Source: Natrialba aegyptia DSM 13077 (GTDB lineage: Archaea > Halobacteriota > Halobacteria > Halobacteriales > Natrialbaceae). Taken from it: a stretch of 64,000 nt of DNA. The stretch lies in NCBI RefSeq assembly GCF_000337535.1, contig NZ_AOIP01000033.1, positions 1 to 64,000 of the forward strand, read 5' to 3'. The translations under genes and the position numbers were made by a program. The notes beneath the pieces are model-generated. The model saw only the letters and a program-made list of their open reading frames with translations, was not told the origin of the DNA and did not search any database. Positions 7,107 to 15,681 of the stretch are shown here, one piece after another. Each line of letters opens with the position of its first letter. The first letter of the stretch is position 1.

Positions 7107-8243
7107 TTATAGGGTAACGCGTGTGCCATCGTCACGGAACGCGAGCACGTCCTCGCCGTCCCACTCGAGTCGAATGTCGTCACCGGACGCGTGAGCGCCG
7201 GTGCTCGCGTCGGTTCGTTCGGCGAACATGGACGATCCGTTGATCGAGACGGAGTAGCGTACGGTCGACCCGCGGTAGATGACGTTTTCGACCGTGCCGG
7301 TGACGGCGTTGTGTGCGCTTCCATCCGTGGCGACCGGCTGTTTGCCGGCCGCCTCGGGGCGGCCGGTCTCGCCGTCGATCGAGAGGATTTCGGGACGCAG
7401 CGACAGCGTGAGCCCGGTTCCCTCGTCGACGTCCGGTTCGCCGTCCGTCGGTAAGACGAGTTCAGTACCGAGTTCGGTATCGACGTGAACGGCGTCCGAA
7501 CTCGTGCGCGTGACGACGGCGTCGACGAAGTTGGTGTCACCGAGGAAGGCCTCGATAAAGCGGTTCTTCGGGTTCTCGTAGACCTCGTCGGGGTCGCCGA
7601 CCTGGACGAGTTCGCCTTCGTTCATGATGCCGATCCGGTCGGCGAGCGTGAACGCCTCGTCCTGGTCGTGCGTAACGTGGACGAACGTTTCCTCTAAGTC
7701 CTCGTGGATCTCGCGAAGTTCGATCTGCATGTCCTCGCGGAGCCGTTTGTCGAGGTTCGACAGCGGCTCGTCGAGCAAGAGGACATCGGGATTGACCGCG
7801 AGCGAGCGAGCGAGGGCGACGCGTTGTTTCTGGCCGCCGCTCAGGTTCGTCGGGTCGTCGTCGCCGTAGCCGCCCATCTGGACGCGTTCGAGCATCGACC
7901 GCGCTCGTTTTTGACGGTCGTCTTTCGACATGCCGCGCATCTTCAGTCCGAACGCGACGTTCTCGAGGACGGACTTGTGCGGGAACAACGCCCAGTCCTG
8001 GAAGACGGTCGAGGTGTTGCGTTCGTAGGCTGGCTGGTCGGTAACGTCGTCCGCCTCGATCGAGATGGTGCCGCTCGTCGGTGTCTCGAGCCCGGCGATC
8101 ATGCGGAGCGTCGTGGACTTTCCGCTTCCGCTCGGGCCGAGCAGGCACAACAGTTCGCCGTCTCGAATCTCGACCGAAACGTCTTCGACGGCGGTCGTTT
8201 CGCCATACTGCTTTTCGAGGTCGTGTAGCGTGATCTCTGACAT
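7107..8243 (-). CDS. potA: ABC transporter ATP-binding protein, PotA/MalK type
   Basis: All ATPase motifs are present in 378 residues (ATG 8243): Walker A GPSGSGKST (36-44), signature LSGGQKQR (134-141), Walker B VLLLDEP (154-160), D-loop SNLD (162-165) and switch His192. Residues from about 235 onward form the regulatory TOBE region typical of PotA, FbpC and MalK ATPases. The protein energises import through PotB and PotC. A GTG at 8264 would add seven residues but has no better ribosome site. It lies 62 bp downstream of the binding-protein gene and 14 bp upstream of potB. Confidence 0.9.
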   Translation of the reverse strand: MSEITLHDLEKQYGETTAVEDVSVEIRDGELLCLLGPSGSGKSTTLRMIAGLETPTSGTISIEADDVTDQPAYERNTSTVFQDWALFPHKSVLENVAFGLKMRGMSKDDRQKRARSMLERVQMGGYGDDDPTNLSGGQKQRVALARSLAVNPDVLLLDEPLSNLDKRLREDMQIELREIHEDLEETFVHVTHDQDEAFTLADRIGIMNEGELVQVGDPDEVYENPKNRFIEAFLGDTNFVDAVVTRTSSDAVHVDTELGTELVLPTDGEPDVDEGTGLTLSLRPEILSIDGETGRPEAAGKQPVATDGSAHNAVTGTVENVIYRGSTVRYSVSINGSSMFAERTDASTGAHASGDDIRLEWDGEDVLAFRDDGTRVTL

Positions 8244-8305
8244 TCGTATTGGTATCGTGTTCACTCAGAACTCGGACACTCGTGTGTGGTCTTTCGCTGG
8301 TGCAA

Positions 8306-9448
8306 TCAGGAACGCTGTTGGATACTCGTGAACTCGTCGGAGAGGGCCGCGTTGTGTTCGGAGAGGAACTCCCAATCGGGGAACGCGATGTTCTGTGCTT
8401 CCTCGGTCGTCGTCGGAAGGTCTTCTTCCAGCCCCCTGGCGTACTCGATGTTCTCGTTGCTAAACACCATGGGGTGGCTCTCGGACCACGAAGACTGCAC
8501 GTCGGCGTCGAGCAGGAAATTGATGAACTGCTCGGCCTCGTCTCGCTTGTCGGTTCCGCGGACGACACACCAGTTGTTGAGCCAGCCCGTCGTCTGCTCC
8601 GGCATCGTGTGAGTCAGCCCGTCGTAGTCCTCGATGTCGTAGGCCGTCTGGTCGTAGTACCACTGGGCCGCATCGATGACGCCGTTCTCAAACGCTTGCC
8701 AGATGTCCTCGCCCGAACTCGCCCAGCTCTGGACGTTCCAGTCTGCGACCTGGGCGAGCACATCCTCGTGGTACGCCGTATCGTGCATCTCCCCGGCGCC
8801 GTCTTCCTCGTCCATGCCGATCGCCGCAGCGTAGAGGGGATACCACCAGAACCCGGTATCGACGCCGATCCCCGAACTCGATTCGATGGCGGTTGACGAG
8901 AGGTCGCCCCAGGTTTCGGGATCGATATCCGCGTCCTCCCGATGGATGATCGTACAGGGTGCGCCGTCGACCGGCAGCCCGTACTCCGTATTGCGCATCT
9001 CCCGATAGAAGTCGATGATCTCCTCGGCGTTGGGAACGTTCTCCGTCCGGATCGGCTCGAAGAGATCGTCCTGGCGACCGTAGTAGTAGAAATTTCCCTC
9101 GGCGACGGTCACGTCGAACGGCGGGTCGTCCGCTGGTGCCGTCTGGATATCCGTGAGGATGTTGTTCCAGCCGGGATAGATCTCGATCGGCGTTTCGAAC
9201 TCGTCTTCGTACCGCCCGACGACCCCCTCTTCGAAGCGATCCGCATAATTTCCGCTCCAGATACTCACGCGCAATGGATCTCCGTGCCCGAGCAATTTGG
9301 CACATCCGGCGAGTGCGGTAACGGATCCCACTGCCGTTGCGGACAGTAGCCGGCGTCTCGATGTCGATTTGCCCACAGATTCAGTTCTCGACTCAATCGC
9401 TGACTTTGTTTTACTGGTCTCTGCATCCCGTTCTGGGCCTGCAGCCAT
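8306..9448 (-). CDS. potD: Substrate-binding lipoprotein of PotD type, Tat-exported
   Basis: The 380-residue protein starts with a charged head, then a twin-arginine signal (SRRRLLSATAVGSVTALAGC) with Arg31-33 and lipobox Cys49, so it should be exported folded and anchored by lipid outside the membrane. The mature part has PotD-like features: RVSIWSGNYADRF, a central DVTVAEGNFYYYG and the C-terminal NWCVVRGTDKRDEAEQFINF. It captures the ligand for PotABC. Spermidine or putrescine is the family default, but thiamine, iron or other ligands are handled by relatives, so the substrate is open. A TATA box GTTTTATG at 9477-9484 gives a leader of about six nt. Confidence 0.85.
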   Translation of the reverse strand: MAAGPERDAETSKTKSAIESRTESVGKSTSRRRLLSATAVGSVTALAGCAKLLGHGDPLRVSIWSGNYADRFEEGVVGRYEDEFETPIEIYPGWNNILTDIQTAPADDPPFDVTVAEGNFYYYGRQDDLFEPIRTENVPNAEEIIDFYREMRNTEYGLPVDGAPCTIIHREDADIDPETWGDLSSTAIESSSGIGVDTGFWWYPLYAAAIGMDEEDGAGEMHDTAYHEDVLAQVADWNVQSWASSGEDIWQAFENGVIDAAQWYYDQTAYDIEDYDGLTHTMPEQTTGWLNNWCVVRGTDKRDEAEQFINFLLDADVQSSWSESHPMVFSNENIEYARGLEEDLPTTTEEAQNIAFPDWEFLSEHNAALSDEFTSIQQRS

Positions 9449-9476
9449 TGGTGCCCCGGTTCTACCCCGGTTGCGA

Positions 9477-9484
9477 CATAAAAC
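9477..9484 (-). promoter_or_regulatory. TATA box of the potDABC operon
   Basis: GTTTTATG on the minus strand lies about 33 nt before the ATG at 9448, placing transcription a few bases upstream of the start codon. No other promoter of comparable quality is visible between the four transporter genes. Confidence 0.55.
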
Positions 9485-9542
9485 CGTTGTGATGTCCGAA
9501 AAACATCTCAGTTATACGGACTGCAGCTCCGAACAGAATCGC

Positions 9543-10040
9543 TCACCCGTCCGTGCGCTGAACTCGTGGAAGCCAGCGCGGAACCCGCGCCGCGTACTCG
9601 GCGTATGCCTCGCCGTGTTTCGCCGCCAGGTTCGGCTCCTCGTAGCTGACGATCCGTCTCTGGAAACCAAGTGCACAGCCGACGGCCCACCAGAGAACGA
9701 GCGCCGACCGGAAGCGGACCGCCTGGCCGAGGACGACTAGCACGACGCCGATGTACATCGGATTACGGGTGTCGGCGTAGACGCCGCCAGTGACGAGTTC
9801 GGCCGGTTCGTCGCGCGGCGAGGGCGTCCCGTCTTCGTCCGCGAACCGAAACGCGGTGTGACAGTACAAGAGTGCGCCGCTGACGAGCGAGAGGTGGCCG
9901 AGCCGCCGTACGAGAGGCGAGTTGAAGGACTGGTACTCGAGGTCGTTCCGACCGAGCAGCCACGGGATCAGTCCGGCGACGGTACCCGGAACGATAGCGG
10001 TGAAGACGGCCGTTTTCAGGAGAGCGAACGATCGAGCCAT
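9543..10040 (-). CDS. Membrane methyltransferase of the isoprenylcysteine/phospholipid type
   Basis: This 165-residue integral membrane protein (ATG 10040) has four hydrophobic segments and the C-terminal signature of the ICMT/PEMT superfamily: GGVYADTRNPMYIGVVLVVL followed by EEPNLAAKHGEAYAEYAARV, the region that binds S-adenosylmethionine and positions the substrate. Members methylate isoprenylcysteine, phosphatidylethanolamine or are of unknown specificity; haloarchaeal substrates are not established. A longer frame extends upstream to 10169, but its first 43 residues are hydrophilic and atypical. It lies downstream of the endonuclease III gene on the same strand with a 103-bp gap. Confidence 0.75.
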   Translation of the reverse strand: MARSFALLKTAVFTAIVPGTVAGLIPWLLGRNDLEYQSFNSPLVRRLGHLSLVSGALLYCHTAFRFADEDGTPSPRDEPAELVTGGVYADTRNPMYIGVVLVVLGQAVRFRSALVLWWAVGCALGFQRRIVSYEEPNLAAKHGEAYAEYAARVPRWLPRVQRTDG

Positions 10041-10143
10041 GTCCGACAAGACGGTTCGAAGGGTGAAGACGTACTCGTCGGTTACAGCGGTGTCCGCCGC
10101 GCGTATCCGACGATAGTTCGTCACCTCGGTGACGCTCGGCGTC

Positions 10144-10974
10144 TCACTCAATCGTTTCCGCCGGGTCAATAACCTCGCCGGTTGCGGGGTAAACGCCGAC
10201 CTGGTCGCAGATATCGGCCATCGGACACGCCTCCGGATCGTCGAGACAGGCCGGCTTCCGCGCCGTACAGAGCTCCCGACCGAACTGGATCGTCGCGGTG
10301 TGGCCGAACCCGCACTTCGCGGTCGGCACCTCGTCTTCTACCACCTCGCGCACGTCCTCGTGATCCGCGTCCGGCGGCGCGATCCCCAGCCGCCGATAGA
10401 TCCGGTGCACGTGGGTATCGACCGGGAAGACGCCGCCGCGACCGCCAGCGAAGAGCAACACGCAGTCGGCCGTCTTCGGGCCGACACCGCGAACGTCAAG
10501 CAGCGTCTCGCGGACCTCACCGGGCGCTTCGTCCGCGACGAAGGCGTCGAACGCAGCCGCCGAGCCGAACTCGTCACAAACCCACTCAGCGGCACCGATT
10601 ATCATCTCGGATTTCTGGTTGTAGAGCCCGGCGGAGCTGATCGTTTCGGCGAGTTGCGACTGCTCCGCAGCGGCGAGTTCAGCGGCGAGATCGACATCGG
10701 AACCGCCGTAGCGGTCGATCAGGGCGTCATGAGCGGGTTGGCTCGCCTTGTCGCTCGTGTTCTGACTCAGGATGGTGCGGACGAGACAGGGAAAGGCATC
10801 CTGCCCGCCGTAGGTCTTTTGCCAGTATCGTTCGCCGAGCCGATCGACGACGCGTTCCGCCCGGGTATCCGCGCTTGCAGGGTTGAACTCGGCGTCGATG
10901 CCGCCGCCCGTCGTTCCGCCGCTGATATTGACGGCTGGCTCCGGGTCCGGGTTCGGAGTCGACTCGTCGCTCAT
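10144..10974 (-). CDS. nth: Endonuclease III-like DNA glycosylase with [4Fe-4S] cluster
   Basis: The 276-residue protein has the helix-hairpin-helix LLDVRGVGPKTADCVLLF with the catalytic Lys167 and the downstream Asp186 in VDTHVHR, the residues used by bifunctional Nth glycosylase/AP lyases to remove oxidised pyrimidines. Four cysteines at 236, 243, 250 and 256 can hold the iron-sulfur cluster, although the spacing Cx6Cx6Cx5C differs from the Cx6Cx2Cx5C of E. coli Nth. The first 35 residues are an acidic, disordered extension. Base-excision repair is the expected role; a specialised substrate preference is possible given the cluster spacing. Confidence 0.88.
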   Translation of the reverse strand: MSDESTPNPDPEPAVNISGGTTGGGIDAEFNPASADTRAERVVDRLGERYWQKTYGGQDAFPCLVRTILSQNTSDKASQPAHDALIDRYGGSDVDLAAELAAAEQSQLAETISSAGLYNQKSEMIIGAAEWVCDEFGSAAAFDAFVADEAPGEVRETLLDVRGVGPKTADCVLLFAGGRGGVFPVDTHVHRIYRRLGIAPPDADHEDVREVVEDEVPTAKCGFGHTATIQFGRELCTARKPACLDDPEACPMADICDQVGVYPATGEVIDPAETIE

Positions 10975-11043
10975 AGGTCAGTTTCAGCGAGCAATGACTA
11001 TCGGTCTTTCTCTCCTGGACTGCAACACGGAACGCAGCACAGA

Positions 11044-11223
11044 TCAGTGGCTGAGCGGATCTTCGACCTTGCAGGCGAATTTCTCTCCGCACTCGCCACA
11101 CGTCGCCGACCGATCGTAGCCGTCGGCCAGCGAACCGGTCCGTTCGCGCGTTCGAAGGACCGTGCGCTTGATGTCAACACCGACTTTCGTCTCGCAGTAC
11201 GGACAGATAACGCGTTGTGACAT
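11044..11223 (-). CDS. Zinc-ribbon protein, 59 aa
   Basis: With the ATG at 11223 the product begins MSQRVICPYCETKVGVDIKR and has two CxxC knuckles at residues 7/10 and 42/45, the CPYC and CGEC pairs of a zinc ribbon, plus Cys51. The middle is unusually basic for a halophile (RTVLRTRERTG), which may indicate nucleic acid contact. I know no specific function. An in-frame ATG eight codons upstream is possible. The gene lies upstream of the endonuclease III gene on the same strand with 69 bp between them. Confidence 0.65.
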   Translation of the reverse strand: MSQRVICPYCETKVGVDIKRTVLRTRERTGSLADGYDRSATCGECGEKFACKVEDPLSH

Positions 11224-11275
11224 ACTGATCGATGAGCGCTCTCCCATATTGGTGTTCTGGCCGTCCGCCGAGGCG

Positions 11276-11749
11276 CTACTCGACCGTCAGCGTCACCGTC
11301 GTCTCGGCACCCGAAGCAAGCGCCGCGACGAGTTCGCGATCGAATCCCTCGGCGGCGAACGAAGCCCCGACCACGACCGTTCGATCGTCGACGTAGTCGC
11401 TGGTCCGCCCGACCGCGCTGCGCTCGTTGGTGAACTCGAGGTCGGGATGGCCGCGGCCCGTGACCGACTCGCGGTGGCCGTCGGCCTCGACGGTGACGGT
11501 AATCGTCGCGTCCGCGTCCCGGCACGCGGCGACGAACTCGGGATCGAAGTCCGCGGGCGCGCGGTCGGCGTCGATCGCGAGGATGCAGTCGCCCGCGGGG
11601 GTCAGGTAGTCGTCGGTCGTTATCTCGAAGGTGCTCGCGTGGGCGGCGCTGACGTGTTCGTGCCCCGTTGCGTGAATGACTTCGGTGTATTTGTCGGCGT
11701 CGTCGTCCGTCTCGTCTATCTCGTCCATCGCGTCCGAATCGCCGGTCAT
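11276..11749 (-). CDS. DUF371 family protein
   Basis: The 157-residue protein contains the conserved start of DUF371, EVIHATGHEHVSAAHASTFEI followed by TTDDYLTPAGDCILAIDADR, and ends in two beta-rich blocks that repeat the theme TVTVEADG and TVTLTVE. DUF371 is an archaeal family without established function. The N-terminal 20 residues are almost all acidic. The gene is 52 bp upstream of the zinc-ribbon gene and in the same orientation. Confidence 0.82.
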   Translation of the reverse strand: MTGDSDAMDEIDETDDDADKYTEVIHATGHEHVSAAHASTFEITTDDYLTPAGDCILAIDADRAPADFDPEFVAACRDADATITVTVEADGHRESVTGRGHPDLEFTNERSAVGRTSDYVDDRTVVVGASFAAEGFDRELVAALASGAETTVTLTVE

Positions 11750-11833
11750 ACCCGAGCGACGGGCCCTGGTGCAGAAAACAGGTGCGACTTCGATCGTTCC
11801 CGGCGACCTGCGAGCAATCGACGTCGCGCGAAA

Positions 11834-13177
11834 CTACAGCAAACTCGCGCCGTCGAACTCGCTCCGGTTGAACTCGATGTCCATCAGATCGAGAATGGTC
11901 GGCGCGATATCGAAGAGGTCGGCGTCGCCGATGGAGGCGTCCGGATCGTCGATGTACAGCGAGGTATCGTCGAAGTTGTGCATGCCGTTTCGCGGCCCGG
12001 TCGTGAACACTTCCGAATCCGCTTTGAACCCGGACTTCAGGTCGAACCCGTTGCTCGGGATCGCGACCAGATCCGGCGCGATGTCGTCGTGGTCGCCGCG
12101 GAAGGCGTCTTCCTTCTCGACGACGCGGTCGACGACCGGCCGTCCCTCGGGCCCCTCGAGCGCCTCGAGTTCGGCTTTCAACTCGTCGCGGACCGCATCG
12201 TACTCGTCTTCGGGGACCGAGCCGCGGGGCTCGCGGCCCTCGAGATTGATGTAGAACCGGCCGGGGATGAACGAGTAGGCTCTCGTTTCGTCGGCGATAT
12301 CGCCCAGTTCTTCCGGCTCGTCGGTGTTGAAGGAGAGCCAGCCGTTCTCCCGAAGCCACTCGTTGAAGTGGACCTCGTAGTCGAGGCTGGTAAAGCCGTG
12401 GTCCGAGGCGACGATGAGGGTCACGTCCTCCGGCAGCGTCTCGCGCAGGCGACCGATGTAGTCGTCGACCGCCTGGTAGAACTCGATGAACTCGTCTTTG
12501 TACTGGCCGTCGCGCTCGTAGTCTTTGAAGAGGAAGTGGTTGACTCGGTCGGTCGTCATGAAGACGCCGAAGAAGAGGTCCCAGTCGTCCTCCTCGAGGT
12601 AGTGTTTGAACGCCTCGAATCGGGCGTCGATCGTCTCGTGGGCGTCCTCGATGAACGCTTCCTTGTCCTCGTCGTGTCCCAGTTTCGGGTTGACGTCGAT
12701 TCGGTAGTCGAGCGAGTCGAGATAGTCCCGCACGTCGTCGGGGTAGGCGGCCTTTTCGAGGCCTGGCGAGAGGAATCCGGAGACCATCCGCTGGACGTTT
12801 CGCTGTGGCGGGAACGTGACGGGGACGTTCATGACGGTCGCCTTGCGTCCGTCCTCTTGGACGCGGTCCCAGACGCGGGTGGCCTGGACTTCGCTGCCCA
12901 TCGGAACGTAGGTGTCGTAGGTTCCGACTTCGCGATCCTGAAAGCCGTAGACGCCCGTTTCGCCGGGATTGACGCCGGTCGTGAGCGACGGCCAGCAGGC
13001 GCTCGATTCGGGCGGCACGATGCTCGAGATTTCGCTCGCGGTGCCGTCGGCCGCGAGTTCGGCCATGTTGGGGAACAGGTCCTCGTTCTCCGAGAGGAGA
13101 CTATACGGCACACCGTCGATTCCGATAAAGGCGACACGGGGGGATTCGTCGCCCCGCAGTCGATCGAAGAGACCCAT
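11834..13177 (-). CDS. Alkaline-phosphatase-superfamily hydrolase (type I phosphodiesterase/nucleotide pyrophosphatase fold)
   Basis: Starting at ATG 13177 the product has 447 residues. Metal-binding motifs of the superfamily are in order: FIGIDGVP (Asp21), a nucleophile region CWPSLTTG near residues 61-68, MTTDRVNHF, VASDHGF and the late His in GMHNFDD. Such enzymes hydrolyse phosphodiesters, phosphomonoesters or sulfate esters, and archaeal members are mostly uncharacterised. No signal peptide is present, so it acts in the cytoplasm. The 30 codons upstream in the same frame are Arg/Ser-rich and probably untranslated. Substrate cannot be deduced. Confidence 0.85.
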   Translation of the reverse strand: MGLFDRLRGDESPRVAFIGIDGVPYSLLSENEDLFPNMAELAADGTASEISSIVPPESSACWPSLTTGVNPGETGVYGFQDREVGTYDTYVPMGSEVQATRVWDRVQEDGRKATVMNVPVTFPPQRNVQRMVSGFLSPGLEKAAYPDDVRDYLDSLDYRIDVNPKLGHDEDKEAFIEDAHETIDARFEAFKHYLEEDDWDLFFGVFMTTDRVNHFLFKDYERDGQYKDEFIEFYQAVDDYIGRLRETLPEDVTLIVASDHGFTSLDYEVHFNEWLRENGWLSFNTDEPEELGDIADETRAYSFIPGRFYINLEGREPRGSVPEDEYDAVRDELKAELEALEGPEGRPVVDRVVEKEDAFRGDHDDIAPDLVAIPSNGFDLKSGFKADSEVFTTGPRNGMHNFDDTSLYIDDPDASIGDADLFDIAPTILDLMDIEFNRSEFDGASLL

Positions 13178-13380
13178 AGGCGGACGTAGTTCGACCGCAT
13201 ACAAGAAGGTTCGTTTCGAGACACTCTTTTGAGAAGGGGGATAGCTCCTGCACGGATTCAGTCGCACCTCCTCTCATCTGCAGCCGACGCTACCGGGAGA
13301 AAAATACCGGTTGATGGGGGCGAGTGGAGCGGATAGAACGAGCGGGGCCGAGCGGGGACCAGGTAACTGCGGATCCACGA

Positions 13381-13518
13381 TCAGTGCTCGTCGTCGCGGT
13401 CGGCCGGCTCGGGTTCGAAGTTCGTCGGAACCACCGTCAGGTGGCGCATTCCGACGCCGGCACTGGACTGATCGTCGGCCGGCACTGACTCGCGCGGGGA
13501 CGGGTTCGTTGCTGCCAT
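13381..13518 (-). CDS. Predicted 45-residue protein
   Basis: A short frame from ATG 13518 to TGA 13381 encodes a protein with a disordered head (MAATNPSPRESVPADDQSSA) and a more ordered centre, GVGMRHLTVVPTNFEPE, followed by a charged tail. Composition is haloarchaeal and the hydrophobic centre argues against chance, but I do not recognise a family. An AT-rich TATA-like run (TAATTTTAA) and the inverted repeat at 13562 lie upstream. It sits alone between the phosphatase and pyrophosphatase genes. Confidence 0.45.
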   Translation of the reverse strand: MAATNPSPRESVPADDQSSAGVGMRHLTVVPTNFEPEPADRDDEH

Positions 13519-13561
13519 GACGATTCGACCTACGACCTATACCTGGTTAAAATTACCCATG

Positions 13562-13576
13562 CTCATAATGCATGAG
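13562..13576 (-). promoter_or_regulatory. Inverted repeat upstream of the 45-residue gene
   Basis: CTCATAATGCATGAG has 5-bp arms around a 5-nt centre and lies 44 nt before the ATG at 13518, just upstream of the TATA-like run. It is a plausible regulator site. Confidence 0.35.
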
Positions 13577-13657
13577 TCGGATAGCGCCGCATAACTCGGA
13601 TGAATCGACGCCCGACAAAGAGATGGTGAGGTGTGAACGCCGCCGCTGCGAGAACGC

Positions 13658-14191
13658 TTACTCGAAGTGCTCTTCGTAGAGGTCCTGTGCGTGTTCGATC
13701 GCGTCGTAGGCGGCCTGTTTGTCCTCCCAGCCCTGCGTCTCGACTTCCTTGCCCGCCTCCAGGTTCTTGTAGGTCGAGAAGAACTCGTCGATCTCGTCGA
13801 GTTGCTGCTGCGGGATATCGTCGAGATCCTCGATGTGATCGTAGCGCGGGTCCTCGGTGGGGACGGCGATGACCTTGTCGTCCTGCTCACCGTCGTCGTC
13901 CATCTTCATCAGCGCGACGGGGCGCGCTTCGATGACGCAGCCGGGGAACGTCTGATCCTCGACGAGCACGAGCACGTCGAACGGATCTTCGTCGTCGTAG
14001 TACGACTGCGGGATGAAACCGTAGTCGCTGGGATAGTGGACGTTGCTGTGGAGCACGCGGTCCAGGACGACGCCCGGGACGTCCTTGTCGTACTCGTACT
14101 TGTTCCGCTCGCCCTTGAGACACTCGACGACGGCGTAGATCTCTTCGGGCGGATTCGGTCCGGTCTCTACATCTTCCCAGAGATTGACCAT
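13658..14191 (-). CDS. ppa: Inorganic pyrophosphatase, family I
   Basis: The 177-residue enzyme hydrolyses pyrophosphate to phosphate in the cytoplasm and pulls biosynthetic reactions forward. Family I signatures are clear: KGERNKYEYDKD near residue 29, HSNVHYPSDYGFIPQSYYDD, and the metal-binding DDEDPFDVLVLVE. The length is that of a normal archaeal or bacterial subunit, expected to form hexamers. The ATG at 14191 is chosen because a TATA-like GTACTTTTTG lies about 27 nt upstream, giving a leaderless message; an ATG three codons earlier is an alternative. It is divergent from the PadR regulator gene. Confidence 0.93.
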   Translation of the reverse strand: MVNLWEDVETGPNPPEEIYAVVECLKGERNKYEYDKDVPGVVLDRVLHSNVHYPSDYGFIPQSYYDDEDPFDVLVLVEDQTFPGCVIEARPVALMKMDDDGEQDDKVIAVPTEDPRYDHIEDLDDIPQQQLDEIDEFFSTYKNLEAGKEVETQGWEDKQAAYDAIEHAQDLYEEHFE

Positions 14192-14362
14192 GCACCGCAC
14201 ACTCTACGGTGGATCAAAAAGTACTTTCCTAATCACGTTTCACATTCTACGTGACGGTTGCCAGACAGCCGACACACGGGCACCAGATGTGGATCCATCC
14301 GCATTCGCCGCCAACCCCTAAATCACGCCGAAACCGGCGGGATCGCCGAATAGTTGGCAAGC

Positions 14363-14370
14363 CTTAAATA
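14363..14370 (+). promoter_or_regulatory. TATA box for leaderless PadR gene
   Basis: CTTAAATA is centred 26-27 nt upstream of the ATG at 14393, typical for a leaderless archaeal transcript. Confidence 0.55.
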
Positions 14371-14392
14371 GTCTGGTGACATTTGCACAGGT

Positions 14393-14752
14393 ATGTCAGA
14401 GGCACAATCAATCACCGGCGAACAGAGTATCGCACGAGAACTTACGGCGTTCCAGAACAACATCCTCGTCATCCTCGCCAAGGAACCGATGTACGGCCTG
14501 GCGATCAAGCGCGAACTCGAGGACTACTACGGCACCGAAGTCAACCACGGCCGTCTCTACCCCAACCTCGACGAACTCGTCGACCTCGGGCTGGTCGAAA
14601 AGAGCGAACTCGACAAGCGAACCAACCAGTACTCGCTGACCGACGACGGCTACGAGGCCGTCCTCGACGGCATCAACTGGACGCTCTCGAAAGTCGTCAC
14701 CGGCGACGACCGCGCCGACGAGATCCGAGACATCATCGAGAGCAGTTACTGA
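14393..14752 (+). CDS. PadR-family winged-helix transcription regulator
   Basis: The 119-residue protein is a PadR regulator: a winged helix at about residues 20-90 with the family-typical EPMYGLAIKRELEDYYGTEV and NHGRLYPNLDELVDLGLVEK, then a short C-terminal helix for dimerisation. PadR proteins usually repress nearby or own genes in response to small ligands. The neighbours are pyrophosphatase (divergent) and the rnhA-operon genes (convergent), so the target is unclear; autoregulation is a simple guess. The start is fixed by the TATA box 27 nt upstream. Confidence 0.88.
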   Translation: MSEAQSITGEQSIARELTAFQNNILVILAKEPMYGLAIKRELEDYYGTEVNHGRLYPNLDELVDLGLVEKSELDKRTNQYSLTDDGYEAVLDGINWTLSKVVTGDDRADEIRDIIESSY

Positions 14753-14857
14753 ACGCCGCCGCGTTCGGTACTGAACCCTTTTGTCGTCGACGAAAGCGAC
14801 GGCCAGCAACGGCGACGAGTTACAACGTGGGAGAACGGCGAAAACGGCGGACAAATC

Positions 14858-15583
14858 CTACGAGTTCTCCTCGCGCGTCACCTGCACACCGCTTGCGTCA
14901 TCCGAGACGGCTCCATCGATCGTCACGGACTCGCCAGCGGTCTCGAAAGCCAGTTCGACTGACTCCCAGAGAACGGCCTGCTGTGCGTCCGAGGGCCAGG
15001 CGTTGCGGACGACGTACTCCGTCAGGAACTCCTCGAGTTCAGCGGCCGTCAGCGACTGGATCGGCTTGGCGTAGTGGTTGCCCGCGAAATCGGCGAGGCG
15101 ACGTGCGTTCTCGCCGTGGGTGTCACCGTGGGCGGCACGGACCTGCGCGACGAGGTCACGATTCTGTGCGTCGACCGCGTCCCAGTCGTCCGGATCGCCG
15201 GTCCCCTCGAGCGGGATTTCGATCGCGCGCGAGAGGTCGTCGATTCGATCGGTCCTGATAACGCCGGCATCGTCGTCGTGCCACTCCTCGGGGTGGCAGA
15301 CGAGCACTGCATCGCCTTCCTCACGAACGCGCGCGCTAAAGTTGTGGTCGGCGAGCAGGTCGGCGCGTCGGTTCTCGTAGGCTGCAGCCTCGTTCTCGTC
15401 GGGGGTCTTGCGCGCGAGTCGCGTGAGGCGTTCGGCTTCGTCGACGACATCGGCGGGGAGTTCGTCGTCGGTTTCTGCCGCGGCGGGATCGGTGTCGGCT
15501 GCGGTGGAAGCAGCGTTAGCCGCGGCGGTGTCGTCACTCCGGGACGACGCTCCATCGCGTTCGGTTCCGTTCGGATCGCTCAT
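14858..15583 (-). CDS. rnhA operon protein (haloarchaeal DUF7108-like)
   Basis: This 241-residue acidic protein follows the RNase HI gene, as the haloarchaeal rnhA-operon protein does in related genomes. The first 45 residues are Ala/Asp/Ser-rich and disordered. The folded part starts at LPADVVDEAERLTRLARKTP and includes the conserved-looking NFSARVREEGDAVLVCHPEEW and AGNHYAKPIQSLTAAELEEF. Function is unknown. It starts 98 bp after the RNase HI stop codon, so cotranscription is likely, and it converges with the padR gene. Confidence 0.78.
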   Translation of the reverse strand: MSDPNGTERDGASSRSDDTAAANAASTAADTDPAAAETDDELPADVVDEAERLTRLARKTPDENEAAAYENRRADLLADHNFSARVREEGDAVLVCHPEEWHDDDAGVIRTDRIDDLSRAIEIPLEGTGDPDDWDAVDAQNRDLVAQVRAAHGDTHGENARRLADFAGNHYAKPIQSLTAAELEEFLTEYVVRNAWPSDAQQAVLWESVELAFETAGESVTIDGAVSDDASGVQVTREENS

Positions 15584-15681
15584 ATCGAGCCGTTCGCGGT
15601 GGAGGGATTTCCGCTTGCTGGTCTCCCTGCCGTCGATTCGCCGTCAGGTACGACGCGCGGCCATCGAGAGACGAAACAGAG

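Noticed and set aside
11162-13189. 675-codon plus-strand frame across the phosphatase and DUF371 genes
   Set aside because: Val/Asp/Arg-rich mirror sequence without domains, spanning several convincing minus-strand genes.
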